From the NCBI GenBank assembly GCA_902797705.1, contig CADBTX010000229.1, positions 1 to 14,038 on the forward strand: a stretch of 14,038 bases of DNA, in the 5' to 3' direction. Below are positions 1 through 7,072 of this stretch, in pieces (position 1 is the first letter of the stretch; each line of letters starts with the position of its first letter). Below the pieces are notes generated by a model. It ran no database searches. It saw only the letters and a list, made by a program, of their open reading frames with translations, and was not told where the DNA came from. A program made the position numbers and the translations under genes. The stretch is from an uncultured Lachnospiraceae bacterium. Lineage in GTDB: Bacteria > Bacillota > Clostridia > Lachnospirales > Lachnospiraceae.

Positions 1-91
1 AAACTCCTGATCAATACACAAAAATAACCGCCTGTTTTTCACAAGCCCGATTATATTAACACAAATAAAACCAAAACACAAGAGGGGGTAA
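1..91. other. AT-rich intergenic DNA left of the palindromic element
   Basis: No coding sequence or RNA gene is visible here. The stretch is AT-rich and ends with a purine-rich Shine-Dalgarno-like run (AGAGGGGGT at 81-89). That run lies 8 bases before an ATG at 98-100 which belongs to the left copy of the 9-bp direct repeat. A TATATT at 52-57 could be a -10 box, but no matching -35 is present at the right distance. The gene upstream of the window edge cannot be seen. Confidence 0.5.
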
Positions 92-100
92 GAACATATG
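92..100 (+). repeat. Left 9-bp direct repeat (putative target-site duplication)
   Basis: GAACATATG occurs here and again at 348-356, immediately outside the two ends of the palindromic element. A perfect direct repeat touching both termini is the usual mark of transposition. The inner CATATG is itself palindromic, so only the GAA part is independent evidence against these bases being part of the inverted repeat. Confidence 0.55.
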
Positions 101-347
101 AAGGATAAACGCATCAATCTCTCCGGAAGCCGTGTTGGCTGCATGTCCACAAGCAAAACCCTTTATCGGAACCGCAGACAAGATATGCCGCTTACTGCGG
201 ATTGGTGCGCGGAGTATAAACAAATCGTTCGTGAATACTCCGCGCGCCTAGCCGCAGTTGGCGGAGAGGTTGGCGTAGCGCGTTCCGCAGGGTTTGCTTG
301 AGGATATGCAGTCAATACAGGCGGAGAGATTGATGCGTTTATCCCGT
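101..347 (+). mobile_element. MITE-like palindromic insertion element, about 247 bp
   Basis: The two halves are inverted copies of each other along nearly the whole length. Positions 103-124 pair with 323-344 without mismatch (22 bp). 129-131 pair with 320-322, and 132-148 with 302-318 (14 Watson-Crick and 3 G-T). 150-162 pair with 289-300 with one bulge, and 167-172 with 282-287. 188-217 pair with 235-264 (25 Watson-Crick, 2 G-T, 3 mismatches) around a 17-base loop at 218-234. A 9-bp direct repeat flanks the element. No transposase is encoded, so it would be non-autonomous. It could instead be a chromosomally fixed structured RNA, or both. An ORF at 98-301 runs through it, but its start and ribosome site come from flanking DNA, so I do not call it a gene. 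The IS family cannot be named from the ends. Confidence 0.65.
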
Positions 348-356
348 GAACATATG
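348..356 (+). repeat. Right 9-bp direct repeat (putative target-site duplication)
   Basis: Second copy of GAACATATG, directly after the right end of the palindromic element. Without the element and one repeat copy, the site would read straight from the purine-rich run at 81-89 through this ATG into the sequence upstream of the methyltransferase gene. Confidence 0.55.
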
Positions 357-357
357 A

Positions 358-386
358 TTGACAGTTTGACGGGTTCAATGTTAAAT
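358..386 (+). promoter_or_regulatory. Candidate promoter for the TrmH-family gene
   Basis: A perfect TTGACA at 358-363 is followed after 17 bases by TTAAAT at 381-386, a 4 of 6 match to the -10 consensus. A start point 6-8 bases further on would fall only a few bases before the ATG at 397. That would give an almost leaderless transcript and would fit the absence of a Shine-Dalgarno sequence before this gene. It is a motif match only. Confidence 0.3.
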
Positions 387-396
387 AAATGCTGCC

Positions 397-1254
397 ATGA
401 ATATTATCGAGATAAAAGACATTAATGATCCCGAACTTGATATTTTTTCCCGGATCTCCGAAAGGCAGCTCTTTCACTATAATGAGCCGGAAAGCGGATT
501 TTTCCTTGCCGAAAGCGCCAACGTGGTTTTAAGGGCTTTGGAAGCAGGCTTCACCCCTCATTCCCTTCTTATCGAAAAAGAGCGGATGGACATTGAGGGA
601 GCACCGGTATTTGACTATATCAGAAAAAATCTCGGGGATGAAGTTATGGACTCCCTGCCCGTATTTACCGCAGAACGGGAGATCGTAACACTTCTCACGG
701 GATATAAGCTGGTCCGGGGACTTTGGGCTGTGATGAGAAGGCACCCTCTTATGGATGTCGAAGGATTCTGCCGGGGGAAAAACAGGATCGCCGTTCTCTA
801 TGACGTAGTAAACCCCACCAACGTGGGAGCCATAATGAGATCCGCCGCCGCCCTTGGAATGGACGGGGCACTTCTCTCCTTTCCTTCAGTAGATCCGCTG
901 ACCAGACGTTCCGCCAGGGTCAGCATGGGAACCGTCTTTCAGATACCCTGGACAAAGCTCCGAAAAACCGACAGCACCGGAGCACTTTTTGTACAGAGAT
1001 TAAAGGAACTGGGATTCATAACGGCCGCTATGGCCTTAAGGGAAAATTCCGTGAATATAAATGACAGCGCCCTGCTGTCGGAGAAAAGGATCGCTGTGAT
1101 CCTCGGCACCGAGGGAACAGGTCTGCCGGATGAAGTCATAGACAGTTCGGACTACAGGGTGATGATCCCCATGCACCACGGGGTGGACTCACTGAATGTA
1201 GCCGCCGCCAGCGCTCTGATCTTCTGGGAGCTGACAAAATATAAGGACCGATGA
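397..1254 (+). CDS. TrmH/SpoU-family RNA 2'-O-methyltransferase
   Basis: A 285-residue SPOUT-class methyltransferase, expected to transfer a methyl group from S-adenosylmethionine to a ribose 2'-hydroxyl in rRNA or tRNA in the cytoplasm. All three SpoU motifs are visible. Motif 1 is NPTNVGAIMRSA at 139-150, with the catalytic-type Asn and Arg. Motif 2 is ILGTEGTGLP at 235-244. Motif 3 is IPMHHGVDSLNVAAASAL at 257-274. These make the C-terminal trefoil-knot half. Residues 1-120 correspond to the L30e-like substrate-binding domain of this family (FFLAES near 35-40). An in-frame TAA at 382-384 limits how far upstream the start can lie, and the ATG at 397 gives a normal N-terminus, though no ribosome-binding site precedes it. 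The gene is alone on its strand and ends 5 bp from the convergent surface-protein gene. The target nucleotide cannot be told from sequence. Confidence 0.93.
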   Translation: MNIIEIKDINDPELDIFSRISERQLFHYNEPESGFFLAESANVVLRALEAGFTPHSLLIEKERMDIEGAPVFDYIRKNLGDEVMDSLPVFTAEREIVTLLTGYKLVRGLWAVMRRHPLMDVEGFCRGKNRIAVLYDVVNPTNVGAIMRSAAALGMDGALLSFPSVDPLTRRSARVSMGTVFQIPWTKLRKTDSTGALFVQRLKELGFITAAMALRENSVNINDSALLSEKRIAVILGTEGTGLPDEVIDSSDYRVMIPMHHGVDSLNVAAASALIFWELTKYKDR

Positions 1255-1259
1255 ACAGC

Positions 1260-3062
1260 TTATCCGAAGAAACGCTGTGACTTTACTATGATAAGGGCGC
1301 AAACGTGGACAAGACCTTTATATGCCCTTTTCTTCGTATCAGTAACACACGTTTCTATACGTTTCGATGCACTCTCACAGAATATGACAGCCTTTGCGCA
1401 CATCCTTACCAGCGCCCTGTACATCTGACTGTCGTTCCTCCTGTTCCAGCGCCTCTCTACGCCGCTGAAGGCTCCGACGCTTCCGTATCCCGCGCCCGAA
1501 ACCGCATAAGAGGGCACTTCCACTGAAGACAGGCCTATAAGACTGAGACCTGTTATGAAGAATGAAAACCAAAGCCAGAAAGCAGGAAGTGAATCCCCTG
1601 TTTTTGGAGCTTTGCTGGAGCGCTTTATGATCTTCTTCACAGTAACCTTTTTGGTACCGGAAGCCTTTCTCTTTGTCTTGTTTCCTGAAACAACCACCTT
1701 TTTAGCGACAGCATTTTTCTTTGCCGCCTTGTTATAGTAGTATGAAACGTCGTGATGCTTAAGCTTATCCGCGGATCCCTTCTTGATCTTCATTGTAAGG
1801 GTTCCCCACTTTACCTCCGATCCGGTACTGCTGTTCACGATCATATAGTAGCTGGTATAAGTCCCGATCTCCTTATAGGAAAGGGGAACATCACTCCAGT
1901 TCTTTCCGTCGGAGCTGTACAGCACCTGCTCGTCAGCCTTCAGCTTCTTTGAGTATACAAGGCTGTGGCTCATGCCGTCATATTTTGCGCTTTTTAAGGT
2001 ATAATTCTTCTGACGTACCCCGTCACTGCCGGGATCGTAAAGAGTTCCGATGTAATACTCCTGATACTCGCTCTTCTCAAGATTTCCGAGAGAGTCAAGA
2101 ACATCTGTGGCAGTCCCAAGAGTCACATGCATCCTCTTCTCAGAAATAGCATCTGTTATCGTTAACCCGCTGCCCTTTGAATCAATGGCAGACGAGGGTA
2201 TCGTCACCGTAAAGTCATCTGTTTCTCCCGGCTCCACTATGTCGCTTTTCGCCACATTAAAGCTGTATTTCCCCGAGTCTGTCTGTATCTCTCTGGTAAC
2301 AGGATCGTAGGCCGGAGTCGATTCAAAGGAATAAAGAGAAGCCTTGAGATTCTTAAGTCTGATCTGCTTTGAACCGGCAGTGATCTTGAAGGCTGCCGTA
2401 ATATTATAGGAACCATCGATATTCACAGATATCAGATCCGTTGAAGATTCAACGGCAAGAGACAGATCAGCCTCATTATCCTCACTGAACTCTCCTTCGG
2501 AAGCATCTGTGATCAGTCCCTCATCGGAAACGGTCTCGATAATGTCCCCGATCCCGTCCTCTTCGGATACCACTTCCTCTTCTGTCTCCTCCGGAAGGCT
2601 CTCCCCCTCTTCCTCTGCTACCTCTTCCTCAACGATCTCTTCCGCGTCATTCCCGGAGACCGCGTCATTATCCGAAACGGTATCATCCTCTTCGTCCTCT
2701 TCGATGACCTCGTCTTCTTCCTCTTCTTCGCCATCGATGACTTCTTCAACGACCTCTTCACCGTCGCTAAAGCCTTCTCCTTCCGTTTCGGGGACGATCT
2801 CCTCCGGAACAGAACCTTCACTTCCTCTGCTGCTTTCTCCTGAAGCCGGAGTGCCCTCTTCTTCAAATACCTCTTCTACAAGGGCCTCGTCTCCATTATC
2901 CCCCTCTTCCACCACATCTTCGATTATCTCGTACTCCCCGGAGCCGTCATTTTCCGCAAAAGCATAGAGGCTGATATTGGACAACATCAGCATCGAGCAC
3001 AATACCGCTGAAAGTATTCTGGCGTTTCTCAGCCGCTTTGTGAATTTTCTGCGATCCATCAT
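1260..3062 (-). CDS. Cell-surface protein with PKTGD sorting signal and long C-terminal tail
   Basis: A 600-residue secreted protein of unknown function. Residues 1-36 form a signal peptide: basic start, hydrophobic core at about 17-33, likely cleavage after AFA. Residues 38-200 are extremely Glu/Asp-rich, with VSxNDA motifs, and are probably an extended disordered stalk. Residues 205-340 resemble no family I recognise. Residues 355-425 look like an MBG/Ig-like domain (YDG, then YSSDGKNWSDVP, then GTYTSYY). Residues 427-485 are strongly Lys/Arg-rich. PKTGD at 486-490 followed by a hydrophobic segment at about 493-513 is a sorting-signal arrangement, and a class B sortase gene lies just upstream (39-bp gap). 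Oddly, 87 more residues follow the membrane segment, with an imperfect internal repeat (YRALVRMCA at 548 and YKGLVHVCA at 581). GGGGGGA upstream of the start is the likely ribosome site; a second ATG directly follows the first. Confidence 0.85.
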   Translation of the reverse strand: MMDRRKFTKRLRNARILSAVLCSMLMLSNISLYAFAENDGSGEYEIIEDVVEEGDNGDEALVEEVFEEEGTPASGESSRGSEGSVPEEIVPETEGEGFSDGEEVVEEVIDGEEEEEDEVIEEDEEDDTVSDNDAVSGNDAEEIVEEEVAEEEGESLPEETEEEVVSEEDGIGDIIETVSDEGLITDASEGEFSEDNEADLSLAVESSTDLISVNIDGSYNITAAFKITAGSKQIRLKNLKASLYSFESTPAYDPVTREIQTDSGKYSFNVAKSDIVEPGETDDFTVTIPSSAIDSKGSGLTITDAISEKRMHVTLGTATDVLDSLGNLEKSEYQEYYIGTLYDPGSDGVRQKNYTLKSAKYDGMSHSLVYSKKLKADEQVLYSSDGKNWSDVPLSYKEIGTYTSYYMIVNSSTGSEVKWGTLTMKIKKGSADKLKHHDVSYYYNKAAKKNAVAKKVVVSGNKTKRKASGTKKVTVKKIIKRSSKAPKTGDSLPAFWLWFSFFITGLSLIGLSSVEVPSYAVSGAGYGSVGAFSGVERRWNRRNDSQMYRALVRMCAKAVIFCESASKRIETCVTDTKKRAYKGLVHVCALIIVKSQRFFG

Positions 3063-3101
3063 GACTGTTTATTCCCCCCGGGTAATAGGATTTCGGATAT
3101 T

Positions 3102-3911
3102 TTACTTAGCCCGCTCATCAATCCTGATGCCGCAGACTATAAATCTCTTCTCATTTGCGGCAGTACAGGTGGAGAGTGTCACATAGGAATCCGATCCGTC
3201 AATGTCATTGACGGAAACACTCCCTTCAGGCCTGCTGCCTTCCATCTCCTTCAGGTATTCCTCCAGTCCGGCGCCGTCACTTCCATATACGTCATATACC
3301 ATATGATCCGATGGAACTTCTTTGTACGAAAAAACAAGATACCTGTATTTATGATCCTTTGTAATGATCTGAAAATACCGGTGATCTTTATAATAATCGC
3401 CGTCTGTCCTGAAATATTTAAGACTCCCGAACATGGAGCCGTCTTTCATATTATGTCCGTAAATCAGGGTATGCGGATCAGAAAGATCCGGTGATGAGCC
3501 TTCATCGATAAAGATGGCTCCGCTTCTGGATTCGTCCCCTTTATAATCCGTAAACAGGTACTTCCCGTTGTCTCCGGAAAACATCAGAGGATAACTGATA
3601 CTCCCGTCCTCAAACCAGATCCATCCCACAGCTTCGGGGTACTCCGCAGACAGTGAATCGATGTCCACCTCCGCCTGATCCCACCATTCGGAACTCCCGG
3701 CTGTATCCTCACTCAGGGTCAGTTCCGGGGATCCAGCCTTTCCGGCGTCCTCCCGGACCTCATCACTTCCCTTCGAAAGATACTCCTCCCGGGCCTCCGA
3801 ATAGACCGCCCTGCTCTGATCATAGACAGTTATAGAATAACTCAAACCAGATATTGCGGTCAAGACCATAAGTACCCCAATTACTAGAATTATTTTTCTT
3901 TTTTCAAACAT
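3102..3911 (-). CDS. Class B sortase
   Basis: A 269-residue membrane-anchored transpeptidase that cuts a sorting signal between Thr and Gly and joins the protein to a cell-wall acceptor. A single N-terminal hydrophobic segment at about 7-28 anchors it with the catalytic domain outside. The catalytic triad is visible: His153 in LIYGHNMKDGSMFGSLKYF, Cys249 in TLSTC, and Arg256 seven residues later. YGHNM followed by MF, and TLSTCT, are typical of class B sortases. Residues 40-75 are a polar linker. The next gene encodes a PKTGD-containing surface protein, its likely substrate. The gene begins 35 bp after gpmI with no good Shine-Dalgarno sequence, so weak translation or an own start signal is possible. 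Length and motifs fit SrtB-like enzymes; the exact subclass is inferred. Confidence 0.93.
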   Translation of the reverse strand: MFEKRKIILVIGVLMVLTAISGLSYSITVYDQSRAVYSEAREEYLSKGSDEVREDAGKAGSPELTLSEDTAGSSEWWDQAEVDIDSLSAEYPEAVGWIWFEDGSISYPLMFSGDNGKYLFTDYKGDESRSGAIFIDEGSSPDLSDPHTLIYGHNMKDGSMFGSLKYFRTDGDYYKDHRYFQIITKDHKYRYLVFSYKEVPSDHMVYDVYGSDGAGLEEYLKEMEGSRPEGSVSVNDIDGSDSYVTLSTCTAANEKRFIVCGIRIDERAK

Positions 3912-3946
3912 ATCACATGTTTTTTATCTGTGGAAAAAACGGTCCC

Positions 3947-5491
3947 TTATCTTTTGATCAGAAGGGATTCTCCTGTCATCTCCGCAGGCTTCTCAAGGCC
4001 CATGCACTCGATAAGGGTGGGTACTATATCGCAGAGCTTGCCCCCTTCCTTAAGGGTGTATGCCTCATCATAATTCACGAGGATGAAGGGAACAGGATTT
4101 GTGGTATGGGCGGTATAGGGTTCTCCCGTCTCATAGTCGATAAGCTGTTCCGCATTACCGTGATCCGCACATATGAACATAACGCCGTCCACTTCCTTTA
4201 TGGCGTCCACTGCCTTTCCCACGCAGGTATCAACAGTCTCCACCGCCTTTATGGCTGCGGACTCCACTCCGGTATGTCCCACCATATCGGGATTTGCGAA
4301 GTTGATGATAATAACGTCATATTTGCCCGACTTTATGGCTTCAACCAGCTTCTCACAGACCTCGGGAGCGCTCATCTGAGGCTTGAGGTCGTAGGTGGCC
4401 ACGTCCTTGGGACTGTTTACCAGAACTCTGTCCTCACCCTTATTGGGCTTCTCAACACCGCCGTTAAAGAAGAATGTCACATGGGCATACTTCTCGGTCT
4501 CGGCTATACGGCACTGCTTCATACCGAGAGATGCGAGGTACTCTCCGAAGGTATTGTTTATCTCCTGCTTCTTAAAGGCCACTTCCTTATTGAGGATAAG
4601 AGGATCATAATCGGTAAAGCATACGTATGTCACTTTTTTCCTGGGTCCTCTGTCAAACTTGTCAAATTCATCATCACAGAAGCAGTGGGTGATCTCTCTT
4701 GCCCTGTCAGGCCTGAAGTTATAGAAGATGATGGAATCCCCGTCCTTAATGGTGGCAACCGGCGCTCCGTCCTTCTTTACCACAAAGGGAACCACGAATT
4801 CATCGGTAACGTCCTTATCGTAAGAAGCCTGTATGCCGCCCGTTGCGGAATCAGCCTCTTCTCCGATGCCCTGAGTCAGAGCGATATAGGACTTTTCTAC
4901 ACGGTCATAGTTGTTGTCCCTGTCCATGGCGTAGTACCTGCCGTGAACACTCGCAACCTCTCCCACACCTATCTCGGCCATCTTCTTCTCAAGATTTTCC
5001 ACATATTCCTTACCGGAAGAAGGAGGTGTGTCACGGCCGTCCAGGAAGCAGTGAACATATACCTTCTTCAGTCCCTCCCTTTTTGCCAGTTCCAGAAGTC
5101 CGTAGATATGGGTATCATGGCTGTGGACTCCTCCGGGAGATACCAGTCCGTACATATGGAGACTGGAGTCGTTCTTCTTCACATTCTCGACTGCCTTAAG
5201 CAGGGCTTCGTTCTTAAAGAAATCCCCGTCCTCTATTTCCTTGGTGATACGGGTCAGCTCCTGATAGATTATCCTTCCGGCTCCCATGTTCATGTGGCCC
5301 ACCTCGGAATTACCCATCTGTCCGTCCGGAAGTCCTACGGCAAGACCGCTGGCATTTCCCTTTACAAAGGGATAATCCTTCATAAGCTTGTCAAGTACCG
5401 GTGTCTGTCCTTCATACACCGCGTTATGTTCCTTTTTTTCATTAAGGCCGAAGCCGTCCATAATAAGCAGTACTGCAGGTTTCTTTCCCAT
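3947..5491 (-). CDS. gpmI: 2,3-bisphosphoglycerate-independent phosphoglycerate mutase
   Basis: A 514-residue manganese-dependent enzyme of lower glycolysis that interconverts 3- and 2-phosphoglycerate through a phosphoserine intermediate, in the cytoplasm. Family motifs appear in order: LLIMDGFG (metal ligand Asp12), GNSEVGHMNMGAGR (catalytic Ser62), GGVHSHDTH with His123, DGRDTPPSSG, GRYYAMDRDNNYDR, YNFRPDRAREIT, TEKYAHVTFFFNGG, NPDMVGHTG (Asp402, His406), ADHGNAEQ (Asp443, His444) and His462. The length is normal for GpmI (about 510). The start at 5491 is supported by an AAGGATAAGGA ribosome site. It lies 21 bp after the FAD-dependent oxidoreductase gene and 35 bp before the sortase gene, so it is probably in the same transcript. 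A 661-codon open frame on the opposite strand here is a shadow. Confidence 0.97.
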   Translation of the reverse strand: MGKKPAVLLIMDGFGLNEKKEHNAVYEGQTPVLDKLMKDYPFVKGNASGLAVGLPDGQMGNSEVGHMNMGAGRIIYQELTRITKEIEDGDFFKNEALLKAVENVKKNDSSLHMYGLVSPGGVHSHDTHIYGLLELAKREGLKKVYVHCFLDGRDTPPSSGKEYVENLEKKMAEIGVGEVASVHGRYYAMDRDNNYDRVEKSYIALTQGIGEEADSATGGIQASYDKDVTDEFVVPFVVKKDGAPVATIKDGDSIIFYNFRPDRAREITHCFCDDEFDKFDRGPRKKVTYVCFTDYDPLILNKEVAFKKQEINNTFGEYLASLGMKQCRIAETEKYAHVTFFFNGGVEKPNKGEDRVLVNSPKDVATYDLKPQMSAPEVCEKLVEAIKSGKYDVIIINFANPDMVGHTGVESAAIKAVETVDTCVGKAVDAIKEVDGVMFICADHGNAEQLIDYETGEPYTAHTTNPVPFILVNYDEAYTLKEGGKLCDIVPTLIECMGLEKPAEMTGESLLIKR

Positions 5492-5512
5492 AATCCTTAT
5501 CCTTTCGTTGTG

Positions 5513-7072
5513 TCATTTATTCTCATGGTATTCTTTTTCAGTATTCACATTCCAGATATTGCTCTTTTCCGTTCTTCCTTCAAGGATATTGTCCACGGTA
5601 AGGAAGGAGGTCATCATGGAATGATCTATATTGTTATACCTGTGCTGGCCGTTCCTGCCTACGCAGAAAAGATTCTTAAATCCGTTCAGGTAGGAAACCA
5701 CCTCATCTATTCTATCATAGCTGTCAAAGTAGGCCGGATACGCCTTCTTAACCCTCTCCACGTGAGAGTCCATCACATCATCGGCCGAATCGATGAGCCC
5801 CATCTTCACCACTTCCGAAATGGCAAAGCGTGTAAACTGTTCATCACTCAGGCTCCAGAGCTTATCACCCTCGTTGGCGAAGTATTCAAGGCCTATCCAT
5901 AGTGTATTCTTAAGATCCTTGACGAGATAGGGTGACCAGTTGTTATATATCTGGAACCTGCCCAGTTTTACGCTTCTCTCATGTACATAGACCCAGTTAT
6001 CGGGAACTATGTCCGAAACGGTCCTGATCCTTGTCTCATTCTTAAGATTGATCTTCGGTACCAGGATGCCAAGAGTCATGTAATCCCTGTATGGAAGGCC
6101 GAGAGCGATCTCCCTTACCCCCCTCGGAACATCGTTCATTCCGGCCACAAGATCCTTTATAGGCATGGAGGATATGACATAGTCCGCATCCAGAGTGATC
6201 TCCACTCCGCCTTTACGGTATGTCACGCTTTTGGCTTCCCCCTTCTCTCCGTCCGTATTCACAGCCACGGCCTTTGCTTCCCGTATTATCTCTCCACCCA
6301 TCTTCTCAATATCAGATGCGGTCACATCCCAGAGTTCTCCGGGGCCGAGTTTCGGATAGGAGAAGGCTTCGATGAGAGAGGTCTCCACATGGCGCCTGCC
6401 GCTTCCCGGAAGCATTTTTGAGAAAACATCCTTTATTATTGCGACTATTGAAAGACCCTTTACCCTCTGCGCGCCCCAGCTGGGATCTATATCCCTTGGA
6501 TGCCTGCCCCAGAGGTTCTCGGTATAGTGTTCAAAAAACATGGAGTACAGCTTTTTTCCGAAGCGGTTGATATAAAAATCCTCCAGGGATCTCTCGGGTC
6601 TTTTATGTATCAGGGAAAAGAGATAGGACATCCCCACCTGAAACGTGGTGACAAGCCCCATATTCATGAAGGTTTCCGGTTTCAGGCTTATAGGATAGTC
6701 AAAGAACTTTGAATTAAAAAGGATCCTGGAAACCCTGTTCCGGTTAAGCATGACCCGGTCTTCCTTTTCCGGATCCGGGCCTCCCTTTTTCAGCTTCTTT
6801 TTATTTCCGAGGATGATATCGTCATAGGCGGGAGCTCCCTGCATGGGAAGCATGTTTTCCCACCACTCGTTTACCCGGTCAACCTTTGAAAAAAAGCGGT
6901 GTCCCCCCATATCCATCCGGTTTCCCTTGTAATTCACGGTTTTGGAGATACCGCCCATAAAGAGGCTCTCTTCCAGGACTGTGACCTTAAACTGTCCCTC
7001 TCCCCTTTTCAAAAGCTCATATGCAGCGGTGAGCCCGGCGGGTCCCGCCCCGATTATCACGGCTTTCTTCAT
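5513..7072 (-). CDS. FAD-dependent oxidoreductase, UDP-galactopyranose mutase-like
   Basis: A 519-residue flavoprotein of the amine-oxidase/protoporphyrinogen-oxidase/UDP-galactopyranose-mutase superfamily. The FAD-binding Rossmann motif is at the N-terminus ([13 protein letters not shown] at 8-20, acidic ribose-binding Glu at 34-35), followed by GGISKT at 40-45 and DMGGHRFFS at 54-62. A UGM-type motif, [19 protein letters not shown], lies at 185-203. The C-terminal FAD motif [19 protein letters not shown] is at 471-489. No transmembrane segment is clear. Its ATG overlaps the rpe stop (ATGA, 4 nt) with an AGAAGGTG ribosome site, so it is translationally coupled to rpe. The substrate is unknown. 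Members of this group are often linked to cell-surface glycan genes, and a sugar-nucleotide or polyprenyl-sugar substrate is a guess from that and from the nearby envelope genes. It is not a close match to classical Glf or HemY. Confidence 0.85.
   Translation of the reverse strand: MKKAVIIGAGPAGLTAAYELLKRGEGQFKVTVLEESLFMGGISKTVNYKGNRMDMGGHRFFSKVDRVNEWWENMLPMQGAPAYDDIILGNKKKLKKGGPDPEKEDRVMLNRNRVSRILFNSKFFDYPISLKPETFMNMGLVTTFQVGMSYLFSLIHKRPERSLEDFYINRFGKKLYSMFFEHYTENLWGRHPRDIDPSWGAQRVKGLSIVAIIKDVFSKMLPGSGRRHVETSLIEAFSYPKLGPGELWDVTASDIEKMGGEIIREAKAVAVNTDGEKGEAKSVTYRKGGVEITLDADYVISSMPIKDLVAGMNDVPRGVREIALGLPYRDYMTLGILVPKINLKNETRIRTVSDIVPDNWVYVHERSVKLGRFQIYNNWSPYLVKDLKNTLWIGLEYFANEGDKLWSLSDEQFTRFAISEVVKMGLIDSADDVMDSHVERVKKAYPAYFDSYDRIDEVVSYLNGFKNLFCVGRNGQHRYNNIDHSMMTSFLTVDNILEGRTEKSNIWNVNTEKEYHENK

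Noticed and set aside
98..301. A 67-codon ORF with a good ribosome-binding site
   Set aside because: Its ATG lies in the direct repeat, its ribosome site in flanking DNA, and the body is one arm and part of the other arm of a palindrome. The frame reads on after its TGA for 15 more codons into the other arm. This is better explained by the structure of the inserted element than by a protein, though similar ORFs may be annotated as hypothetical proteins.
1291..1334. Possible intrinsic terminator for the methyltransferase gene
   Set aside because: Only six base pairs (1293-1298 with 1324-1329) around a 25-base loop, before TTTCTT. This is too weak to call without 3' end data, and it lies in coding sequence of the opposite gene.
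1375..1572. Possible frameshift causing the long tail of the surface protein
   Set aside because: The alternative frame here gives Arg-rich sequence without a typical short tail or a family match, while the annotated frame keeps normal codon choice and an internal repeat. A frameshift is not needed to explain the data.
2509..2967. A 152-codon Ser-rich plus-strand ORF
   Set aside because: It is the antisense shadow of the GAA/GAG-rich Glu stalk of the surface protein, which reads as TCT/TCC serine codons on the other strand.
3917..5902. A 661-codon open frame on the plus strand
   Set aside because: It lies wholly antisense to gpmI, with its end in the FAD oxidoreductase gene. Its translation has no recognisable domain, and both opposing genes have complete family motifs. 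The lack of stops follows from the codon bias of the real genes.
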